DNA of 64,000 nt, taken from contig CABPZE010000009.1 of NCBI GenBank assembly GCA_902461815.1, forward strand, positions 7,765 to 71,764, written 5' to 3'. Positions within the stretch are counted from its first letter, which is position 1. Every line of letters begins with the position of its first letter. Below, piece by piece: positions 52,681 to 60,800 of this stretch. The DNA is from CAG-390 sp003523225 (GTDB taxonomy: Bacteria; Bacillota; Clostridia; Oscillospirales; CAG-272). A program made the translations under genes and the position numbers. The notes beneath the pieces were generated by a model. The model did no database searches, was not told where the DNA came from, and was given only the letters and a program-made list of their open reading frames with translations.

Positions 52681-53775
52681 ATGAAACTCGGTATCGTCGG
52701 ACTGCCGAATGTCGGCAAAAGCACACTTTTCAACGCGCTTACAAGCGCGGGAGCCGATTCGGCAAACTACCCTTTCTGCACCATTGAACCCAACGTCGGC
52801 GTAGTTCCGGTGCCTGACCCGCGCCTTGATGCTCTGGCAAAAATGTATTCCCCGGAAAAATACACGCCTGCAACGGTTGAGTTTTTTGATATTGCGGGAC
52901 TTGTACGCGGAGCGGCTCAGGGTGAAGGACTCGGCAATAAATTTCTCTCACACATACGCGAATGCGACGCGATTCTTCACGTGGTGCGGTGTTTTGAAGA
53001 CCCGAATATAATTCACGTTGACGGCAGTGTCGACCCGGTGCGCGACGTGGAAACAATAAACTACGAGCTTATTCTTTCCGACCTTGAGATCGTCGAACGC
53101 AAGCTGGAAAGACTTCGCAAAAACGCCCGCAATGACAAATCCCTTGCGGCAGAGCTTGATCTGTTCGAGCGGCTGTATGCACATCTCAGCGAGGGAAAAG
53201 CCGCCCGCGGCATGGAGCTTTCAGCAGACGAGCTTGCAATGCTCTCCGATGCTCCGCTGCTTTCGCAAAAGCCGGTAATATACGTTGCAAATGTCGGCGA
53301 GGACGACGCCGGCGGCGAACCGGAAGGCAATCCCCACTATACGGCGCTTAAAGAATATTCCGCAGCAGAAAACGCAGGCTGCTGTGCGGTGTGCGCCGGA
53401 ATCGAAGCGGAGATCGCAGAGCTTGAGCCGGATGAGAAGGCAGCCTTCCTTGAAGAGCTGGGCATCTCCGAATCCGGACTTGACCGTCTCATACGCGCAA
53501 GCTACGAGCTGCTCGGTCTTATCTCCTTCCTCACCGCCGGACCCAAAGAGGTCCGCGCATGGACGATAAGAAAAGGAACAAAAGCGCCGCAGGCAGCCGG
53601 AAAAATTCACAGCGACTTTGAACGCGGATTCATACGTGCCGAGATCGTCGCCTATGACGACCTCATGCGCTGCGGCTCAATGCTTGCCGCCAAGGAAGCG
53701 GGACTTGTGCGAAGCGAGGGCAAGGACTATGTAATGCAGGACGGAGATGTTACTCTGTTCCGGTTCAATGTATAA
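52681..53775 (+). CDS. ychF: Obg-like ATPase/GTPase YchF
   Basis: 364 residues, usual length. P-loop GLPNVGKSTLFNALT, switch region FDIAGLVRGAAQGEGLGNKF, NVG in place of NKxD (VANVGED; YchF prefers ATP), a coiled-coil insert and the C-terminal TGS domain ending DYVMQDGDVTLFRFNV. A ribosome-associated P-loop enzyme linked to stress and translation. Single-gene unit with its own promoter and terminator. Confidence 0.97.
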   Translation: MKLGIVGLPNVGKSTLFNALTSAGADSANYPFCTIEPNVGVVPVPDPRLDALAKMYSPEKYTPATVEFFDIAGLVRGAAQGEGLGNKFLSHIRECDAILHVVRCFEDPNIIHVDGSVDPVRDVETINYELILSDLEIVERKLERLRKNARNDKSLAAELDLFERLYAHLSEGKAARGMELSADELAMLSDAPLLSQKPVIYVANVGEDDAGGEPEGNPHYTALKEYSAAENAGCCAVCAGIEAEIAELEPDEKAAFLEELGISESGLDRLIRASYELLGLISFLTAGPKEVRAWTIRKGTKAPQAAGKIHSDFERGFIRAEIVAYDDLMRCGSMLAAKEAGLVRSEGKDYVMQDGDVTLFRFNV

Positions 53776-53783
53776 TTATTGAA

Positions 53784-53825
53784 AGCACCCGTTGGATGCC
53801 GATAGGCATCCAACGGGTGCTTTTG
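53784..53825 (+). terminator. Terminator of ychF
   Basis: AGCACCCGTTGGATGCC pairs exactly with GGCATCCAACGGGTGCT across GATA and is followed by TTTTG. Confidence 0.93.
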
Positions 53826-53863
53826 TTCTCTTTTCCCTGCTTGTCTGCTATAAAGACAGTTAA

Positions 53864-53896
53864 TGTTGGCTGCTGCACTTTTGTGCAGCAGCCAAC
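53864..53896. terminator. Terminator-like stem-loop of the opp operon end
   Basis: TGTTGGCTGCTGCAC pairs with GTGCAGCAGCCAACA across a TTT/AAA loop. It lies 19 bases after the stop of the minus-strand small membrane protein. Confidence 0.75.
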
Positions 53897-53915
53897 AAAC
53901 TTATTAAGACCGAAT

Positions 53916-54314
53916 TTACAACAGACAGTAGACGATAAAGCAGATTACTCCGCAGAGGAAAAATGCAAGACCCACGATCAGCATTTCCGGCAGCCACTTT
54001 CTGCCTTTTTCGTCCTTATTTGCTCTGTAATCGTAAAAAGACTTTTCGGTTTTTTCCTTGACGCTCGGGATAAAGAAGAAGAGGACCTTCATTCCGTATC
54101 CAAGCATATCAAATGTGCCGAGAGCTCCTGCCCAAGATATTGCGGCAATTCCGGAAAGCAGTATTCCGGGGGCAACAAAGCAGTCAGAAAGCATTCTGAA
54201 TATTTCCTTTGTTCCGCCGCCCCCAAACAGCTCATTCTGAAAGGCGCAGATCAAAAATACCACAACTCCGGCGACTGCATAGCCTATACAGTGAAATCCG
54301 TTCAGCTTCTTCAT
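53916..54314 (-). CDS. Small membrane protein, DUF3899-like
   Basis: 132 residues with about four hydrophobic helices (residues 10-24, 46-66, 72-82 and 110-131). A basic cytoplasmic loop (EKTEKSFYDYRANKDEKGRK) with the F/YxxYR-type segment before the last helix resembles DUF3899. It starts 16 bases after oppF with a weak ribosome site, so it is probably the last gene of the opp transcript. Function is unknown; whether it belongs to the transporter or merely trails it cannot be told. Confidence 0.65.
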   Translation of the reverse strand: MKKLNGFHCIGYAVAGVVVFLICAFQNELFGGGGTKEIFRMLSDCFVAPGILLSGIAAISWAGALGTFDMLGYGMKVLFFFIPSVKEKTEKSFYDYRANKDEKGRKWLPEMLIVGLAFFLCGVICFIVYCLL

Positions 54315-54330
54315 GCCAGGATATTGTCTG

Positions 54331-55533
54331 TCACTTCAGGACAGAAAGGTATTTTTCATACTCGGCATTATTGCACTTCACAAAGTGACCAGGCTTTACC
54401 TCACGCATTGTGGGCTTATCCACCGAATAATCATGCTCCGCCAGCGGATTATAAATAATTCTCTTGCGGTTCTTTTCATATTCGGGGTCGGGCAAAGGAA
54501 TTGCCGAAAGCAGGGACTTGGTATACGGATGCAGCGGATTGAGGAAAAGCTCATCCGACGTTGCAAGCTCAACCAGCTCACCGAAATACATGACGCCGAT
54601 ACGGTCGGAGAAATACTTTACGACCGAAAGGTCATGCGCGATGAAAAGAATGGTAAGTCCCAGCTCGCGTCTCAGATCGTTAAGCAGGTTGATGACCTGC
54701 GCCTGGATCGAAACATCAAGCGCGGAAACCGGCTCGTCGGCGATTATCATTTCCGGCTGCATTATTACCGAACGTGCAATGCCTATTCTCTGACGCTGAC
54801 CACCCGAAAACTCATGCTGATAACGTCCTGCGTGCTCACGCACAAGCCCGACAAGCTCCAGCATTTCGTCGACCTTCTTGTTGATGACCTCTTTGTCCTT
54901 CTCGCCCTGTATTATCAGTCCTTCGGATATTATCTCACGGACGGTAAGACGCGGGTCAAGGGAGGCTGAAGGATCCTGAAATATCATCTGGATCTTTGTA
55001 ACGAGACGGGATCTTCTGGCTTTTTTCAGCTCGTCGCTGTACTCCTCAAGGAGATTTTCCCGCGCATAACCGCTTGCGGAAGCAAGCAGCGGACGGTACT
55101 TTTCCTCTACCAGCCTGACCTGCTGCTTGGAATATTCCTTGTCGCAATGCTTCTGGTCGTATTTTGCTGCCTTGATCTGTTTTTTCTGTTCTTTGATAAA
55201 ACTGTCGCGCTCGGCTTTAAGGGCTTTTGCTGTTGCTGCGTCGGCGCCTTTGACCTTTTCTTTGTAATTTTTTCTTGCTTCCTTGATCGCAAGGCGGTAT
55301 GAAAGCGTTCCTGCACCTATGCGGATGCCCTTGAAATAGATGTTTCCGGATGTAATATCGTAAAGCTTGATGATCGAACGCCCGGTCGTGGTCTTTCCGC
55401 ATCCGGATTCTCCGACCAGCCCGAAGACTTCACCCTTCTTTATGTCAAAGCTGACATCGTTAACCGCTTTCGTACTGCCAAAGAACTGACACAGATGTTC
55501 AACGCGAAGCAGCACTTCCTGATTATTCTCCAT
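54331..55533 (-). CDS. oppF: OppF-type oligopeptide ABC ATPase with coiled insertion
   Basis: 400 residues from ATG 55533 (GGGAGG nine bases ahead; 55539 also possible). It overlaps oppD. Motifs: GESGCGKTTTGRSI, QMIFQDPSASLDPR, EFSGGQRQRIGIARS, MIIADEPVSALDVS, FIAHDLSVVKYFS, then the Opp C-terminal region. Between Walker A and the Q-loop is an extra segment of about 100 residues (about 75-175), Lys/Glu/Ala-rich and probably coiled coil. Usual OppF proteins are about 310-330 residues. Pairs with OppD to power peptide import. Confidence 0.92.
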   Translation of the reverse strand: MENNQEVLLRVEHLCQFFGSTKAVNDVSFDIKKGEVFGLVGESGCGKTTTGRSIIKLYDITSGNIYFKGIRIGAGTLSYRLAIKEARKNYKEKVKGADAATAKALKAERDSFIKEQKKQIKAAKYDQKHCDKEYSKQQVRLVEEKYRPLLASASGYARENLLEEYSDELKKARRSRLVTKIQMIFQDPSASLDPRLTVREIISEGLIIQGEKDKEVINKKVDEMLELVGLVREHAGRYQHEFSGGQRQRIGIARSVIMQPEMIIADEPVSALDVSIQAQVINLLNDLRRELGLTILFIAHDLSVVKYFSDRIGVMYFGELVELATSDELFLNPLHPYTKSLLSAIPLPDPEYEKNRKRIIYNPLAEHDYSVDKPTMREVKPGHFVKCNNAEYEKYLSVLK

Positions 55534-57673
55534 CTGCATGCGCCTCCCTCTTCTGCTTCATTCTATTGATACGGTCGGTTATCGCCTTGGGCGGCTCTAC
55601 CTTCGGTGCTGACGGGTGGAGCAGCCATGTTGCGGCATAATGTGTATCGCTGATCCTGAACATCGGCGGCTGGCGCTCAAAGTCGATCTTCAAGGCGTAT
55701 TTGTTACGCTCGGCAAACGCATCTCCCACCGGCGGATAACGCATATCCGGCGGCGTTCCGGGAATGGCGTCGAGCTTTTCGTTTGTGTCAAGATCGGGCA
55801 TAGACGAAAGCAACGCCCACGTATACGGATGAGCCGAATGATAGAAGATATCGCTCGATGTGCCGTATTCAACTATCTTACCGGCATACATGACCGCGAT
55901 TCTGTCCGCCATATTGGCAACAACGCCAAGGTCATGCGTGATGAAAATGACCGAAAGATGACGTTCTGCTTTCAGCTTGTTTATAAGCTCAAGTATCTGA
56001 GACTGAATGGTAACGTCAAGCGCCGTGGTAGGCTCATCGCAAATCAGAATGTCCGGGTTTGCCGCAAGTGCAATAGCTATAACTATTCTTTGCCGCATTC
56101 CTCCGGAGAATTCAAACGGGTACTGATTATAACGCTTTCTCGGTTCGGAGATACCGACTTCCTCCATCAGCTTGATGGCTTTGTTCTTCGCCATATGCTT
56201 TGTGACCTTCAGCACAACTCCGCTGGCGCAGCTCTTGAGGTAATCAATTACCGCGACCGCCTCGTCGGTGAAATTGCGGGAGTCCATGGCATTGAGCTTT
56301 TCGGTATAATCGGAGATCACACGGTCGATCTGCGACTGCAGATTTGATTTTACAAGCTCAAAATCCACCAGTGCCGGAGCCGCTACCACCCAGTTCGGTT
56401 CCTGCCCTTTTGCGCGCATTCTGTCCTGTTTCGCAGTCTGCCTGTCGTATCTTTTCTGCTCTTTTCCGTTGTTTGCCTTTCCGTAAAAATACTTATCAAG
56501 CTCAGAACGGAAGCCGGAGGAGAATGTATAGCTTACACTGTCCTTTACGATTGCCAGAGTATCTATGGAATCGGTGACCGCGCGGCTCATTTCCTTCAGT
56601 GCCGCATAGCTTTTTTCTTTATCCAGCGTTTCGGCAGTAAAGATATCGCGCTTTGATTCAAGCACTTCAATTGCTTTTTTCTTGCATTCAGCAGAGCGCT
56701 TTGCCGTTTTTTCAAGCGTGAGCTTTACGTTGTCGATAAAATCAAGCATGAAATTATCGTCAAGGTATTTGCGCATCCTGCGATTCAGCTCGTCTACCGG
56801 AATATCAGGTACAGGCTCATTGGAAAATGTAACGTAATATCCAAGCGCAAAGAAATTGGGCTTTTCAAAGGCTACAGCCTTCTTGAGTATCGCTCCCGCA
56901 GCATTGAGCGCGGATATCAGCGGCTCGGTATTCACGTTGTTTTTAGCCGCTCTTGCAAGACCGACTATACCGGAAACACTGGATTTGAGCGCCTCGGCAT
57001 CCTCGTTCACCACATATTTCTGAATGGAGTCAAGAGCAAGTGTCCTTATGCGTTTGACACGGTAAACAACATCCTTCGCGCCCTTTTTCTCAAGCTCGAA
57101 TGCAAGCGCATCAATATCCGTGATCGCCTCTTCTGCGGCTTCATACGCATGGTTGTAGGCGGATTCAAGGTCAAGATGCTTATATTCAAACTTGTCAAAG
57201 TCCTTGCATTTACGCGTTGCTTCGCCGGGAGTAATAATGCCATTCATCTCGGCGTTGAGCTTGCCGAGATAAGTGTTGAATGAGTTTCTGCTCTCCTTCT
57301 GACGCGCCTTACCCTTGAGTATCATTGCCTCGGTAAGCTGCTTGCCCACCTTGGAAATGGGGTTAAGGCTTGACATGGGATCCTGGAATATCATCGCGAT
57401 CTTATCGCCGCGAATCTTATGGAACTCATCCTCTGAGATCTTCAGAAGATCCTTGCCGTCGTATATTATCTCCCCGCTTTCGACAATGGAATTTCCGGCA
57501 AGTATTCCGAGTATCGCCTTTGAAGTAACGGATTTTCCCGAGCCTGACTCACCGACTATCGCAAGAGTCTCGCCCTGATTGAGGTCAAAATCAATGTTGC
57601 GGACAGCATGAACAGTACCCTCACGGGTTTTGAATGATATTGTAAGTCCTTTTACATGAAGCTTGTGTTCCAT
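55523..57673 (-). CDS. oppD: OppD-type oligopeptide ABC ATPase with about 370-residue insertion
   Basis: 716 residues, about twice the usual 330. I use ATG 57673 (AGGAG ten bases ahead); a GTG at 57679 is possible. GESGSGKSVTSKAIL and MIFQDPMSSLNPISKVGKQ are normal; then, at about residues 125-498, comes an unfamiliar helical, Lys/Glu-rich region without cysteine or metal motifs. The normal protein resumes at KAIKLMEEVGISEPRKRYNQ, FSGGMRQRIVIAIALA, ILICDEPTTALDVT and FITHDLGVVANMA, ending with the Opp C-terminal region. All ATPase motifs are intact, so it should be active. The insertion falls in the helical subdomain between Q-loop and signature. Confidence 0.9.
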   Translation of the reverse strand: MEHKLHVKGLTISFKTREGTVHAVRNIDFDLNQGETLAIVGESGSGKSVTSKAILGILAGNSIVESGEIIYDGKDLLKISEDEFHKIRGDKIAMIFQDPMSSLNPISKVGKQLTEAMILKGKARQKESRNSFNTYLGKLNAEMNGIITPGEATRKCKDFDKFEYKHLDLESAYNHAYEAAEEAITDIDALAFELEKKGAKDVVYRVKRIRTLALDSIQKYVVNEDAEALKSSVSGIVGLARAAKNNVNTEPLISALNAAGAILKKAVAFEKPNFFALGYYVTFSNEPVPDIPVDELNRRMRKYLDDNFMLDFIDNVKLTLEKTAKRSAECKKKAIEVLESKRDIFTAETLDKEKSYAALKEMSRAVTDSIDTLAIVKDSVSYTFSSGFRSELDKYFYGKANNGKEQKRYDRQTAKQDRMRAKGQEPNWVVAAPALVDFELVKSNLQSQIDRVISDYTEKLNAMDSRNFTDEAVAVIDYLKSCASGVVLKVTKHMAKNKAIKLMEEVGISEPRKRYNQYPFEFSGGMRQRIVIAIALAANPDILICDEPTTALDVTIQSQILELINKLKAERHLSVIFITHDLGVVANMADRIAVMYAGKIVEYGTSSDIFYHSAHPYTWALLSSMPDLDTNEKLDAIPGTPPDMRYPPVGDAFAERNKYALKIDFERQPPMFRISDTHYAATWLLHPSAPKVEPPKAITDRINRMKQKREAHADGE

Positions 57674-57675
57674 TA

Positions 57676-59229
57676 TCACTCAACTCCTCTCGTTGACGGG
57701 TTAAAGGCGTCGCGCAGACCGTTACCGAACAGGTTGAAGCTGATCATAAGCAACGCGATAAATAACGCGGGGAAAAACACGACATGAGGTGCGGAGGTCA
57801 TACAGGTCTGTCCCGCAGAAAGCATCGCTCCGATAGAGGTGACCGATGCACTGTCAAGGTTGATGATTCCGAGATAGCTGAGCGAGGTTTCACTGAAGAT
57901 AACGCTCGGAATGACCAGAACAGATCCGGTAATGATCGTACCAAGGCTGTTCGGGAATATGTGCTTAAACATGATACGGAAGTCAGAAGCACCGAGCGTG
58001 CGCGAGGCAAGCACATACTCCTGATTCTTGAAGCGGTAAAACTGCATTCTCACGCGGCTTGCCATGCCTATCCATCCTGTGGATATGAAGGCAAACAGCA
58101 ACGACGGAACAATACCTATCTTACTTGCCAGATGCAGACTGAACAAAACCGTAACAACTGTAAACGGTATACCGGAAAGAATATCCGAAATACGCTCCAT
58201 TACAATGTCAACGACTCCGCCGTAATAACCCTCAACAGCACCGTAGATAGCGCCGATGAAAAGGTTTATCAGAGAAACCGTAATGGCGAGGATAAAGCTG
58301 AAGCGCGCTCCGCTTGCCAGACGTGAAAAGATATCAAATCCGCGAGCGTCGGTGCCGAACACAAAGTTGGGTTCAAAGCCGTAACGGTATATGAAATAAT
58401 TGTACGCGCTCAGACGGACAACATAGTTATATCCCGCATCGCTTGTGCCTGTTCTCTGAGCGTATCTCCAACCGGCTGACGGATTCTCCTCCGTCCACGG
58501 ATCGATGGCAAGACGCATCTTGCTTGTATAATCGTCGTTTCCGGTGGTGTAGTATGAAGGAATAAAGTTCCCTTCCGAATCAAGCTTTGCGTTGCCCTTC
58601 ATATCGCTCTTGTACCAGATATTATTCGTTCCGACGACCTGAGTATCGACACGCGGAAGAATGACCTGTATCTCATTCTCATCCTGCCACGCCTGAAGCG
58701 CCTGATACTGGTCGGCAGTAAGAGTCTGGGTAAAGGTGTTGAGCGAGGTATATGTGTCAATGCGGAGCTTGTAAAGAGTGGTGCTCTGCTTGAAAGCATC
58801 GACGGTCGTAGTAGTGGAAATAACATCCTCGATGATAGGATAACCGATCTCCTGCTCCATACCGCGATAAACATCATACTTGTTCTGGGACACTTCAACG
58901 ACCTTCGAGCCGTCCCATATGCCCGTTCCGTGCATAAAGGAAAGCCGCGGCTTTAGATACTGATAGTTTACAAGCATCGTGTCGGTAAGGTATGAGTTAA
59001 CGTAATTTTTATTGGCGAGCATAGGACCGATGATGGCAAAAAGAACAAGCACTGCAATAATGACAGCCGCCACGACCGAGGATTTGTTCTTGGCAAAACG
59101 GCTGAGCACGTCCTGGAAATAGCTTTTCTGCTTTGTTTTCAGCTTTTTGTCATGCAGAATGTCATCGGTGTTCGCAAAAGCAAATTTTTCGGACGGAATA
59201 TTTTCGATTTTATAATCTCTGTTATCCAT
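57676..59229 (-). CDS. oppC: OppC-type permease with large extracytoplasmic insertion
   Basis: 517 residues from ATG 59229, one base after the oppB stop; usual length is about 300. A cytoplasmic N-terminus (residues 1-45), TM1 (SVVAAVIIAVLVLFAIIGPM), then about 240 residues outside the membrane, then the standard five-helix permease core starting GTDARGFDIFSRLASGARFS with the EAA loop ASRTLGASDFRIMFKHIFPN. The outside region has many Tyr/Thr/Asp residues and no motif I recognise. It may contact the enlarged OppA. Ends overlapping oppD. Confidence 0.92.
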   Translation of the reverse strand: MDNRDYKIENIPSEKFAFANTDDILHDKKLKTKQKSYFQDVLSRFAKNKSSVVAAVIIAVLVLFAIIGPMLANKNYVNSYLTDTMLVNYQYLKPRLSFMHGTGIWDGSKVVEVSQNKYDVYRGMEQEIGYPIIEDVISTTTTVDAFKQSTTLYKLRIDTYTSLNTFTQTLTADQYQALQAWQDENEIQVILPRVDTQVVGTNNIWYKSDMKGNAKLDSEGNFIPSYYTTGNDDYTSKMRLAIDPWTEENPSAGWRYAQRTGTSDAGYNYVVRLSAYNYFIYRYGFEPNFVFGTDARGFDIFSRLASGARFSFILAITVSLINLFIGAIYGAVEGYYGGVVDIVMERISDILSGIPFTVVTVLFSLHLASKIGIVPSLLFAFISTGWIGMASRVRMQFYRFKNQEYVLASRTLGASDFRIMFKHIFPNSLGTIITGSVLVIPSVIFSETSLSYLGIINLDSASVTSIGAMLSAGQTCMTSAPHVVFFPALFIALLMISFNLFGNGLRDAFNPSTRGVE

Positions 59230-59230
59230 C

Positions 59231-60325
59231 TTATCTTGCCCCCATTCTGATTCTCGGGTCAATAATGCCGTAGCTGATATCAATGACTATTCCCGCCGCA
59301 AGACCTATAAAGGTATAGAATATCGTCAGCAGCATAAAGAAGTTATAGTCCGGTGCCGGCTGCGCCTGAATAGAACCTATGTACAGCTCTCCGACGCCGG
59401 GAATGGTAAACATTCTTTCAATGATAAGAGAACCGCTCATTATCGAGATGAACTCACCGAGTATCATCGGGAAAATAGGCACCATTGCGTTTCTCATTGC
59501 GTGGCGAACGGTCGCCTGAGCGCGGGTAAGACCCTTGGTTCTCGCAAGGAGCATAAAGTCACTGGTAAGGACCTCGGTCAGCTCGGCACGTGTATAACGC
59601 GCAAAGCCTGCGATCGTACCGAACGACATGGAGAGTATCGCCGGAATGGCGGATATCACATACGACCAGCTCCATGCGCCGTTTGTAACGTCCACCGTCG
59701 CCTTGAACCATCCGAGCTTGAAGAAGAAAAGGTACTGAACCAGAAAAGCGTATATAAACGAAGGCACCGAGACAAACACCATAACACCGGTCGAGATGAG
59801 ATGGTCCTGCCATTTGTTCTTTTTCAGCGCGGCAAAAATACCAAGTGCAAGTCCGAGCGGAATTGAAACAAGTATCGTTGCGAGGTTGAGTACAACAGTG
59901 TATGGCAACCTGTTTTTGAATATGGTCCACACCTCGCTGCCGAGCTTGTATGTTTCTCCGACACCGAATTCACCCCTGATGGCTCGCTTCAGAAATGTAC
60001 CGTACTGCTTGAGTATCGGCACCTGATCGTACCACGGATGCGCAAGCGCATCATTTTTGGAAGCGAAAACGGGATCGCCGTTTTCATCAAGAAGGACGTT
60101 GCCGTCATTATCATGATAAACGTACAGGATCTGCCCGTTCTCACGGTGGAGGGTAATCTGTCCCAAAAGCTCACGGCGGGTAAGAATAAGCTCCATATCC
60201 TTGCCGAAGCTCTCAACCGGCATATTGGGGAGCAGCTTGATAAGAACAAAACACATGGTAATGATCACGAAGAACACAAAGAACATGAGTGCTACTCTTT
60301 TGAGAATATATTTGAATAAATACAA
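59231..60325 (-). CDS. oppB: OppB-type oligopeptide permease
   Basis: 364 residues; TTG start at 60325 six bases after AAGGAGGAG. TM1 (VALMFFVFFVIITMCFVLIK), an outer loop of about 90 residues (somewhat long), then the core with FGVGETYKLGSEVW, the EAA loop LLARTKGLTRAQATVRHAMR and the closing ISYGIIDPRIRMG. Forms the channel with OppC. Confidence 0.94.
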   Translation of the reverse strand: MYLFKYILKRVALMFFVFFVIITMCFVLIKLLPNMPVESFGKDMELILTRRELLGQITLHRENGQILYVYHDNDGNVLLDENGDPVFASKNDALAHPWYDQVPILKQYGTFLKRAIRGEFGVGETYKLGSEVWTIFKNRLPYTVVLNLATILVSIPLGLALGIFAALKKNKWQDHLISTGVMVFVSVPSFIYAFLVQYLFFFKLGWFKATVDVTNGAWSWSYVISAIPAILSMSFGTIAGFARYTRAELTEVLTSDFMLLARTKGLTRAQATVRHAMRNAMVPIFPMILGEFISIMSGSLIIERMFTIPGVGELYIGSIQAQPAPDYNFFMLLTIFYTFIGLAAGIVIDISYGIIDPRIRMGAR

Positions 60326-60649
60326 CTTTTCTCCTCCTTAGAAAAAGTACCTCTCGGCATTTATGCATTGACTTCAATGTTATCCGGCATTAACCTCAAT
60401 GCCGCATTACAACGCGGAAGAATTATAAGCGCGAGCTGAGCGTCGGTAACGGCACTCAATGCGCACTTTCGTTTTGTACGGGATTGGCTTTAACTCCAAA
60501 ACCTGCTATAAAACAAAAACTGCTGCCCCAAAAACACATAAGCGCCGCGATATCCGTGTCTTTTTCTCAAAATGTCCGAATATACGGAATCGTACCCGTG
60601 TTAATATCGCAACAGCTTCTTCCCCATTGGAACGCGCCATTGGGCTGAC

Positions 60650-60692
60650 GCTTTACGGGCGGGTCATCGGAACGATGTCCCGCCCGTAAAGC
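60650..60692. repeat. Large stem-loop in the oppA-oppB gap
   Basis: GCTTTACGGGCGGG pairs with CCCGCCCGTAAAGC around an inner ATCG/CGAT stem. One of two strong hairpins in the 475-base gap (60326-60800), which otherwise shows no gene. A partial terminator or RNA processing site that raises oppA over oppBCDF is likely. Confidence 0.7.
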
Positions 60693-60729
60693 TTAAGACC
60701 CACAGTCAGTATCGGAGATATCCCCGCCG

Positions 60730-60764
60730 GTGCGGAGGAGCGGCTATAAAGCCGCCGTCCGCAC
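60730..60764. repeat. Second stem-loop 37 bases after oppA
   Basis: GTGCGGA and TCCGCAC enclose CGGCT-ATAA-AGCCG. Lies just past the oppA stop. Possible mRNA 3' end protector. Confidence 0.6.
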
Positions 60765-60800
60765 TGACAGGAGATCCGAAACTGTCCGTGAATCGATTAT

